A stretch of DNA of 64,000 nt from Actinoplanes sandaracinus. Lineage in GTDB: Bacteria > Actinomycetota > Actinomycetes > Mycobacteriales > Micromonosporaceae. The stretch spans positions 186,001 through 250,000 of the forward strand of contig NZ_JASCTH010000009.1 of assembly GCF_030009775.1 (NCBI RefSeq), read 5' to 3'. Of this stretch, positions 57,975 to 64,000 are shown in pieces (positions within the stretch are counted from its first letter, which is position 1; each line of letters begins with the position of its first letter). Under the pieces are notes generated by a model that saw nothing but the letters and a program-made list of their open reading frames with translations, was not told the DNA's origin and ran no database searches. The position numbers and the translations under genes were made by a program.

Positions 57975-58742
57975 GTGGCAGCGACGAATACCGGCGGGCC
58001 GGTGGCGGCGCGGGCGGACGGCATCTGGAAGGTCTACGGCTCCGGCGAGGCACGGGTGGTGGCGCTACGGGGGGTCAGCGCCGAGTTCGGCCGGGGCCGG
58101 TTCACCGCCATCATGGGGCCGTCCGGCAGTGGCAAGTCGACGCTGATGCACTGCCTCGCCGGCCTGGACACGGTCGACGAGGGCGCCGTGCACGTCGGCG
58201 GCACCGAGATCAGCACCCTGAAGGACAAGGCACTGACCCGCCTGCGCCGGGACCGGGTCGGGTTCATCTTCCAGCAGTTCAACCTGCTGCCGACGCTGAG
58301 CGCGGCGGAGAACATCAAACTGCCGCTGGACATCGCCGGCCGCAAGGCGGATCCGCAGTGGTGGGACACGGTGATCGACACGGTGGGCCTGCGGGATCGC
58401 CTCGGTCACCGGCCCAGCCAGCTCTCCGGCGGCCAGCAGCAGCGGGTGGCGTGCGCGCGGGCGCTGATGGGCCGCCCCGACGTGATCTTCGCGGACGAGC
58501 CGACCGGCAACCTGGACTCCCGCTCCGGCGCCGAGGTCCTGTCGTTCCTGCGGTCCAGCGTGCGCGAGCACGGCCAGACCATCGTGATGGTCACCCACGA
58601 TCCGGTGGCGGCGAGCTACGCCGACCGGGTGGTGTTCCTCGCCGACGGCTCCATCGTCGACGAACTGGCGAACCCGACCGCCGACACCGTTCTGGACACG
58701 ATGAAGCGCCTCGACCCGCGTACCGACCCGGTGATGCTCTGA
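57975..58742 (+). CDS. ABC transporter ATP-binding protein, MacB/LolD type (second system)
   Basis: 255 residues. Walker A GPSGSGKS near 48, 'GFIFQQFNLLPTLSAAENIKLPL', signature 'LSGGQQQRVACARAL', Walker B 'VIFADEPTGNLD' and 'IVMVTHD'. GTG 57975 follows gggggagacggaca. Pairs with the permease at 58742, whose start overlaps by one base (TGATG). Confidence 0.92.
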   Translation: MAATNTGGPVAARADGIWKVYGSGEARVVALRGVSAEFGRGRFTAIMGPSGSGKSTLMHCLAGLDTVDEGAVHVGGTEISTLKDKALTRLRRDRVGFIFQQFNLLPTLSAAENIKLPLDIAGRKADPQWWDTVIDTVGLRDRLGHRPSQLSGGQQQRVACARALMGRPDVIFADEPTGNLDSRSGAEVLSFLRSSVREHGQTIVMVTHDPVAASYADRVVFLADGSIVDELANPTADTVLDTMKRLDPRTDPVML

Positions 58743-61276
58743 TGCTGCGCGCCACGCTGAAGAGCCTGCTGGCCCGTAAGTTGCGGCTGGTCCTGTCGGG
58801 GCTGGCGGTCATTCTCGGGGTGATGTTCGTGTCCGGCGCGCTGGTGCTCACCGACACCCTGAACCGCACCTTCGACTCGATCTTCGCGGACGCCTATTCG
58901 GCGACCGACGTCTCGATCGCCGCCAAACCCAAGGTCGCGGTCGCCGAGTTCGACGGCGAGGAGGTTCCCTCGCCGCTTCCGGCCTCCGTGGTCGAGACCG
59001 TCAAGAGCCAGCCGGGGGTACGCTCCGCGACCGGCCGTGTCGACGCCGACGGGGCCCGCGTGATCGCCGCCGACGGCAAGGTCCTGACGTCGTTCGGCCC
59101 GCCACGGATCGGCACGAACTGGACCGGCACCGACGAGATCATGGAGATGCGGTCCGGCCGCGGTCCGGAGGCACCCGGCGAGATCGCCATGAACGCCACC
59201 ACCGCCGAACTCGCCGGCTTCCGGGTCGGTGACCGAGTGTCCGTACTCACCCTCCAGCCGAAACGCGAGTTCACGCTGGTCGGCGTCTGGGGTTACACCG
59301 GCGGCAGGGACAGCGTCAGCGGTGTCCAGGAGGTCGCCTTCACCACCCCGGTGGCCCAGGAGCTGATGCTCGGCGCCAAGGACGTGTTCAGTTCGGTGAC
59401 GGTCCGCACCGCTGACGGCGTCACGCCGGAGCAGCTGCGCGACCGGCTGGCACCGGTCGTCGGCGACGGCTACGAGGTGAAGACCGGCACTCAGCTCGCC
59501 GACGAGAACGCGGCCGGCCTCAAGGAGGGCATCGGCTTCTTCAACCAGATCCTGCTCGGCTTCGCCGGGGTGGCCCTGTTCGTCGGCATCTTCCTGATCC
59601 TGAACACGTTCTCGATCGTGGTCGCCCAGCGCACCCGGGAACTGGCCCTGCTCCGCGCGATGGGCGCCAGCCGCCGCCAGGTGATCAACTCGGTGCTCGT
59701 GGAGGCGGTCGTGGTCGGGCTGATCGCCTCGGTCCTCGGCCTGGCCGCCGGCGTCGGCGCGGGCGCCGGGCTGGGCGCCCTGTTCAGCAGGATGGGCGGC
59801 GGCATGGACCTGGCGCCGATCGGGGTACCGCTTCCCGCCGTGATCAGCGCGTTCACGGTCGGCATCGTGGTCACGGTGCTCGCCGCGGTGCTGCCCGCGC
59901 TGCGCGCCTCGCGGATCGCTCCGGTCGCCGCCATGCAGGAGGTGACCATCACGGACCGTCCGCTCACGAAGCTCACCGTCGCGGGTTCGGCGGTGACGGC
60001 TGTGGGCGCCACGACACTCGGCCTCGGCCTGTTCGCCGACGCGGGCGACGCCACACTGTGGCTGATCCTCGGCGGCGTGCTCGTCACGTTCATCGGGGTG
60101 GCGCTGCTCACCCCGCTGATCAGCCGCCCGGTGGTGTCCCTGCTCGGCCGGCTGTTCTCCTGGTCGGTGCCGGGACGTCTGGGCCGGCTCAACTCCGGCC
60201 GCAACCCGCGCCGGACAGCCATCACCGCGGCCGCCCTCATGGTCGGCATCGCCCTGGTCACCGGCGTCACCGTGGTGATGGACTCGGCGAAGAGCAGCCT
60301 GCAGGCCGAGGCGGCCCGCATCCTGAAGGCCCAGATCATGATCAGTGGCGATCAGGGCGGCGCCCGGCCGCCGACCTATGACCCGGCGGTTCTGGACGAG
60401 GCCGCCGCGATCCCCGGCGTCCGTGCCGCCGCCGGCCTCTACAACGACGTGGTCGCGATCGGCGCCGACAGCGACTACGTGGCCGCGGCCGAGGACCTCT
60501 CCGTGCTGGCCGAGGCCTACGGCACCACCGCCGCCAAGCTCACCGCCGACCAGATCGCCGTCAGCGAGCCGGAGGCGAGCGAGCGCGGCTGGAAGACCGG
60601 CACGCCGGTCACGATCCAGACCTCGCGGGGCGAGCCGCACACGTACACCGTGGCCCAGGTGTTCCCGGAGAACGGCCTTCCCAAAAACATCATCCTGCCG
60701 GCCGAGGCGATCAAGAGTTTCGGCATCGCGCAGCCGGTCCTCGGTTTCATCCGCCTCGACGAGGGTGTCACCGTCGCCTCGGTGCTTCCGCAGGTCAAGG
60801 CGCTGCTGGCGGACAGTCCCGAGGTCACCGCCACCGACCAGCAGACCTTCGTCGACGACCAGGCGGCCGTCTTCGACGACCTCATCGTGATGATCCAGAT
60901 CCTGCTGGGCCTGGCCATCCTCATCGCCATCCTGGGCGTGATCAACACTCTCGCCCTGTCGGTCCTGGAGCGCACCCGCGAACTCGGCCTCCTCCGGGCC
61001 GTGGGCCTGGGCCGGGCCCAGACCATGCGCATGATCACCGTCGAGGCCGTGGTGATCGCCGTCTTCGGCGCGCTCCTCGGCGTCGCGGTCGGCGCGGGCA
61101 TGGGCAGCGCGGTGGCCCACGCTCTGGAGAACGACGGCATCACGCAGATCGTCCTGCCCTGGTCCCGGATGGCCACCTACCTGGTGCTGGCCGCCCTGGT
61201 CGGCGTGGTGGCGGCCGTCCTGCCGGCGATCCGGGCCGCCCGCCTGAACGTCCTGAACGCCATCGCCCACGACTGA
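58742..61276 (+). CDS. FtsX/MacB-like ABC transporter permease (second system)
   Basis: 844 residues. N-terminal span 'LRLVLSGLAVILGVMFVSGALVL', two FtsX domains ('RTRELALLRAMGASRRQVINS' near 300 and 'RTRELGLLRAVGLGRAQTMRM' near 755) and spans between, with two extracellular MacB-like regions. Unlike the permease at 6751 it has no low-complexity insert, a useful comparison. Substrate unknown. Confidence 0.91.
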   Translation: MLRATLKSLLARKLRLVLSGLAVILGVMFVSGALVLTDTLNRTFDSIFADAYSATDVSIAAKPKVAVAEFDGEEVPSPLPASVVETVKSQPGVRSATGRVDADGARVIAADGKVLTSFGPPRIGTNWTGTDEIMEMRSGRGPEAPGEIAMNATTAELAGFRVGDRVSVLTLQPKREFTLVGVWGYTGGRDSVSGVQEVAFTTPVAQELMLGAKDVFSSVTVRTADGVTPEQLRDRLAPVVGDGYEVKTGTQLADENAAGLKEGIGFFNQILLGFAGVALFVGIFLILNTFSIVVAQRTRELALLRAMGASRRQVINSVLVEAVVVGLIASVLGLAAGVGAGAGLGALFSRMGGGMDLAPIGVPLPAVISAFTVGIVVTVLAAVLPALRASRIAPVAAMQEVTITDRPLTKLTVAGSAVTAVGATTLGLGLFADAGDATLWLILGGVLVTFIGVALLTPLISRPVVSLLGRLFSWSVPGRLGRLNSGRNPRRTAITAAALMVGIALVTGVTVVMDSAKSSLQAEAARILKAQIMISGDQGGARPPTYDPAVLDEAAAIPGVRAAAGLYNDVVAIGADSDYVAAAEDLSVLAEAYGTTAAKLTADQIAVSEPEASERGWKTGTPVTIQTSRGEPHTYTVAQVFPENGLPKNIILPAEAIKSFGIAQPVLGFIRLDEGVTVASVLPQVKALLADSPEVTATDQQTFVDDQAAVFDDLIVMIQILLGLAILIAILGVINTLALSVLERTRELGLLRAVGLGRAQTMRMITVEAVVIAVFGALLGVAVGAGMGSAVAHALENDGITQIVLPWSRMATYLVLAALVGVVAAVLPAIRAARLNVLNAIAHD

Positions 61277-61322
61277 CCCCACACGACGGCGTCCCTCCCG
61301 ACCCGCGACTGCGGGCCCGCCG

Positions 61323-61356
61323 ACGGGCGGCTCCGGCTTCGGCCGGGGCCGCCCGT
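61323..61356 (+). terminator. Terminator with UUCG tetraloop after the second exporter
   Basis: 15-bp stem (one T-G wobble) acgggcggctccggc / gccggggccgcccgt closing on TTCG, that is C(UUCG)G in RNA, a very stable tetraloop. 46 bases after the permease stop. Confidence 0.85.
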
Positions 61357-61682
61357 TCCGTCGGCCCGCACGCACATGCCGCCCACTCCCACTTTCCGGC
61401 CCTGCCCGCCTCCTGCCCTGCCCGCCTCCTGCCGAGCTTGCTGCCGGCACGGCCCACCCAGGTCTTCCCCGGCTTGCTTCCGGCACAGCCCATCTCCTGC
61501 ACCGCCGCTTCCGGCCGCGCGCACCTCCGGCACCACCCGCTTCCGGCCCAGCCCACTTCGTGCACCGCCCGCATTCGGGTCCCACGTACTTCAGCACCGC
61601 CCGCAACCCGCCCGGCCCGGCTTTCCGGCACCGTCCAGGCCCTGCACCGCCGCTTCCGGTCCCCCGGACTTCAGCACCGCCC

Positions 61683-61734
61683 ACATCCCGCCCGGCCCAC
61701 ATCCCGCCCGGCCCGCATCCCGCCCGGCCCGCAT
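61683..61734. repeat. 16-bp tandem repeat, about 3.3 copies
   Basis: rcatcccgcccggccc repeats with period 16 at 61683, 61699, 61715 and 61731 (partial). The minus strand carries spaced G-runs, so quadruplex formation is possible. Confidence 0.8.
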
Positions 61735-61978
61735 CCGGCACCGGCCGGTTCCCCCGCCGTTCCCGCCGCGAGGGGAATGTCCGTCTACGAGCGCTCGGTG
61801 GCCGAGCCGACCTTGACTGGCTGGTCGTCGGTGCTGTCCCGAGCAGGGTGAGGCGGCACTCACGGCCGGCCGGCAGAACCGGCCAAGATCGCCCCAGTCC
61901 GTTACTCCTCTTCCGTGATCGCGGCCGCCATCGCCGGCTGTTGATCTGCTGACCGTGCGAGTTCGCGGTCAAAACGGG

Positions 61979-62150
61979 AGGCACTTCCGGGCTACGGCCG
62001 GTCGGCAGGACTTCGGCCGAGCCGTAGCGGGGACCCGTTCTCGCGTCTGGAAGGCACGTCCGGATACGGCCGGTTGGCAGGAGCACGGCCAAGCCGTAGC
62101 GGGGACCTGTTTCGCGTCTGAGAGGCACGTGTGGGCTACGGCCGGCGTGT
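61979..62150 (+). repeat. 72-bp tandem hairpin repeat, about 2.4 copies
   Basis: aggcac starts at 61979, 62052 and 62123, with units of 73 and 71 bp; units end with 'cgcgtctg'. Copy 1 folds as gctacggc (61991-61998) with gccgtagc (62021-62028) and an inner tcggc/gccga stem around a 9-base loop. Copy 2 keeps a 6-bp tacggc/gccgta outer stem and inner ttggc/gccaa. The third copy is partial and loses the stem. Confidence 0.7.
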
Positions 62151-62656
62151 GAGGACGGCGGTGGTCGTCGCTTGGGCGTGTCATCACGGTCGTGTCACCG
62201 GCTGCGCGTCGATTCATTCCTGACCGCTGCCCCGGGCAAGCCCGCCGGGATCCTGGGGATGCGGTCGGATCGTCGCGGTGCGTGTCCTCGGCGGCGGGGC
62301 GGGGTGGGCGGGAAGTGGGCAGCAGCCCGGTGGTCGCGCCGCGGTCTCGAGGCGGCTGGGCCTCGCGCGGATGACACGGGAGGTGTGGTTCGGCGGGGCG
62401 GCTTGGCTCGTACAAGACAGGGGTTGGAATAGGCCGGAAACCGGGAGCCCCCCACCCGCCCGGACCGACGCCTACGCCAGGCGTTCAGCCCGGCCGGAGC
62501 GAGAGGTCCGCAGAGGCGAGATCAGGAGCCGCGGCCGCCCACAAGGACCGCAGCTCCACGCCGCGGCGGGCAGGAGCCGCGGCCCTCGTGGGCGTCGGCT
62601 TCCCTCTCGGCGGGGAACGGGCTCTGGGTCAGGGCCAGGCGGGCCAGGCCACCCTC

Positions 62657-62708
62657 GAGCCGAAGAGGTCGGAGCTCGAAGAGAGCCGAAGAGGTCGGAG
62701 CTCGAAGA
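62657..62708. repeat. 26-bp tandem duplication
   Basis: gagccgaagaggtcggagct-containing unit of 26 bp occurs twice in direct contact (62657 and 62683) without mismatch. It is upstream of, and outside, the minus-strand membrane-protein gene end. Confidence 0.8.
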
Positions 62709-62804
62709 CGTCGGAGCGGCCGCGAAGATCAGCCCGGCGATCTCCAGGACTTCGAGGTGGCGGGAGCTCGCCGGAAGGCTGATGGCGAGCGGCCCGGGCA
62801 CCTG

Positions 62805-63359
62805 TCACACCTTGCTGGGGACGCGCCGGTGCAATTCGGCGAGGAGGACTTCCGGTCCCGGCGACATCAGGCCGACATCGATGATGTACGCGACCTCGCC
62901 GCCGCGGCGGCGGACCCGTGGTGGGCCGCCGGGTCCGGGGAGGACGGCGGCGTAGTCCTCGGCCACGGGGGTGATCACCAGCTCGGTGAACGGTCCGCGG
63001 CCACGCAGGGCGACCGCGGCGATGCCGGACCAGGGCAGGTGGACGGGGCGGCGGCCGGTGGCGGCGAAGTCGAGGCCGTGCACGGAGGTGTGCAGCCAGC
63101 CCAACCGGCGCCAGACGGTCAGCAGCGCCAGGGCGGCCAGGACCGCGGGGACGATCAGCGCGAACTCGGCGTGGATCACGATGTCGGCGGCCCGCGGGCG
63201 GTAGCCGGCGGCCGTCCTGATCAGCAGAGTGAGCAGCAGCATCGGCAGCCAGGTGGCGGCCAGGACCCACAGGGCGGTCACGTAGAACATCCCGCGCGCC
63301 TGGAAGAAGCTGACGGTGTCGTCAGTGGGTCCGAGCACCTGGTCCACATGGTCGGCCAT
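62805..63359 (-). CDS. Small membrane protein with a PH-like tail
   Basis: 184 residues from ATG 63359. Two spans (about 23-48, 'LWVLAATWLPMLLLTLLI', and 60-82, 'AEFALIVPAVLAALALLTVW') followed by a beta-rich tail ('TSVHGLDFAATGRRPVHLPWSGIAAVALRGRGPFTELVITPV'), in the style of bacterial PH-domain membrane proteins. CATAAT (minus, 63366-63371) lies six bases before the ATG, so it is probably leaderless. Confidence 0.78.
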   Translation of the reverse strand: MADHVDQVLGPTDDTVSFFQARGMFYVTALWVLAATWLPMLLLTLLIRTAAGYRPRAADIVIHAEFALIVPAVLAALALLTVWRRLGWLHTSVHGLDFAATGRRPVHLPWSGIAAVALRGRGPFTELVITPVAEDYAAVLPGPGGPPRVRRRGGEVAYIIDVGLMSPGPEVLLAELHRRVPSKV

Positions 63360-63365
63360 ATGCAG

Positions 63366-63371
63366 ATTATG
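63366..63371 (-). promoter_or_regulatory. -10 box of the small membrane protein gene
   Basis: CATAAT on the minus strand, six bases before the ATG, consistent with a leaderless message. Confidence 0.45.
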
Positions 63372-63471
63372 CCCCGGCATTTCAGGATCATCTGGACATC
63401 ACGGGTAGTGAGCGCGGTTGATGCCCCGGGGCCCCCGGCGCGGCCGCCGGGTACGTTCCCGCACCCGCACG

Positions 63472-63477
63472 TAGGCT
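63472..63477 (+). promoter_or_regulatory. -10 box of the PAC2-family gene
   Basis: TAGGCT ends seven bases before ATG 63485, again consistent with leaderless transcription. Confidence 0.45.
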
Positions 63478-63484
63478 GTGTGCC

Positions 63485-64000
63485 ATGACTGAGTTCGACG
63501 GCCTTCCGCTGCTCCGCTCCCCCGTGGCCATCGCCGCCTTCGAGGGCTGGAACGATGCTGCGGACGCTTCGACCGCGGCCGTGGAACACCTCGAGCAGGT
63601 CTGGGAGGCCCGCGAGGTCACCAGCATCGACCCTGAGGACTTCTACGACTTCCAGGTCAGCCGGCCCACCATCACCATGGCCGAGGGCGAGACACGGAAG
63701 ATCGAGTGGCCGACCACGCGGTTCATGGTGGCCAGCCCGCCCGGCTCCGACCGTGACGTGGTGCTGATCCGCGGCATCGAGCCGAGCATGCGGTGGCGCA
63801 CCTTCTGCGAATCGGTGCTGGAGATCTGCCACAGCCTCGAGGTCAACCGGATCGTGCTGCTCGGGGCCCTGCTCGCCGACGTGCCCTACACACGCCCGCT
63901 GCCGATCAGCGGCACCGCCACCGACCGCGAGACCGCCGAGAAGTACAAGGTCGTGCCGACCCGTTACGACGGTCCGACCGGCATCGTCGGCGTGCTGCAG
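63485..64000 (+). CDS. PAC2-family protein (partial, runs off the end)
   Basis: 172 codons are open to the last base, with no stop. 'LLRSPVAIAAFEGWNDAADASTAAVEHL', 'DPEDFYDFQVSRPTI', 'VLIRGIEPSMRWRTFCESVLEICHSLEVNRIVLLGALLADVPYTRPLPISGTA' match the actinobacterial PAC2/DUF75 family (Rv2125-like), named for similarity to the eukaryotic proteasome-assembly chaperone PAC2. Its presence near the proteasome locus is conserved in mycobacteria. The C-terminus is missing. Confidence 0.9.
   Translation, partial: MTEFDGLPLLRSPVAIAAFEGWNDAADASTAAVEHLEQVWEAREVTSIDPEDFYDFQVSRPTITMAEGETRKIEWPTTRFMVASPPGSDRDVVLIRGIEPSMRWRTFCESVLEICHSLEVNRIVLLGALLADVPYTRPLPISGTATDRETAEKYKVVPTRYDGPTGIVGVLQ

Larger units (their letters stand above)
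61277..62804. other. 1.5-kb gene-free, repeat-rich gap
   Basis: No frame looks like a gene; long frames are Pro/Arg-rich or antisense shadows. From 61380 to 61760 the plus strand is strongly C-rich with degenerate ttccggcac-gcccac words, and 16-bp, 72-bp and 26-bp repeats follow (listed separately). It may be a decayed region, an RNA-bearing region, or both. Confidence 0.65.

Noticed and set aside
58616..62128. A 1170-codon minus-strand reading frame
   Set aside because: It is antisense to the exporter permease and the C-rich gap, is His/Asp/Arg/Gly-rich without domains, and reflects the high GC content.
62657..62708. Mobile-element end or attachment site
   Set aside because: It is a simple direct duplication with no inverted ends, integrase or tRNA nearby.
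1..64000. tRNA, rRNA, riboswitch or prophage genes
   Set aside because: I looked for tRNA-like cloverleaf ends, rRNA words and phage or transposase motifs and found none that I could support by eye. A tRNAscan or Rfam run would be decisive.

Overview
The window is 64 kb of very GC-rich actinobacterial chromosome. Codons end almost always in G or C, GTG starts and ATGA/GTGA overlaps are common, and several genes look leaderless. A complete Pup-proteasome locus sits inside the helY-tat-pafBC-pafA-prcAB-pup-dop-arc-trmI gene order known from Mycobacterium tuberculosis, and a glnX-glnH-pknG set lies upstream. Overall style suggests Micromonosporaceae, possibly Actinoplanes-like, but that is inference. 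I see no rRNA, tRNA, CRISPR array, prophage or insertion sequence.

Layout. 1-9.3 kb: the end of a large TPR-type regulator, a drug-type ABC-2 exporter flanked by 9-bp and 26-bp repeats, a degenerate intradiol-dioxygenase-fold protein, and a two-component system divergent from a FtsX/MacB-type ABC exporter. 9.7-12.7 kb: an EAL-HDOD signalling protein and an acyl-CoA ligase. 12.8-21.7 kb: one tightly overlapping seven-gene run, glnX - glnH - coiled-coil protein - pknG - PP2C phosphatase - vWA protein - FHA protein, with zinc ribbons on the kinase, phosphatase and FHA protein. 21.7-30.1 kb: an IMPase/HisN-type phosphatase, a TetR-fadD-VOC group, two paralogous lipoproteins, a GH13 branching-type enzyme and a STAS/anti-sigma-kinase pair.

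30.5-54.3 kb: the proteasome neighbourhood on the minus strand, read as helY, tatC, tatA, a small membrane protein, pafC, pafB, O-methyltransferase, GGDEF protein, pafA, prcA, prcB, pup, dop, an inserted acyltransferase, arc/mpa, trmI and an M50 protease. HAD, DUF3866, SnoaL-like, ferredoxin and RecB-like genes on the plus strand are interleaved. 55.5-64 kb: an orphan response regulator with a Glu at the phospho-acceptor position, a HAD phosphatase, a zinc metallopeptidase lipoprotein, a second FtsX-type exporter, a 1.5-kb gene-free repeat-rich gap, a small membrane protein and the start of a PAC2-family gene running off the end.

The most interesting signals are (1) the glnX/glnH/pknG run extended with its own phosphatase, vWA and FHA proteins, which reads as a sensor-writer-eraser-reader module; (2) promoter elements resembling the PafBC (RecA-NDp) consensus upstream of helY, pup and the RecB-like nuclease, in the same locus as pafBC; and (3) a 72-bp hairpin repeat near 62 kb whose two full copies differ by a compensatory base-pair change.
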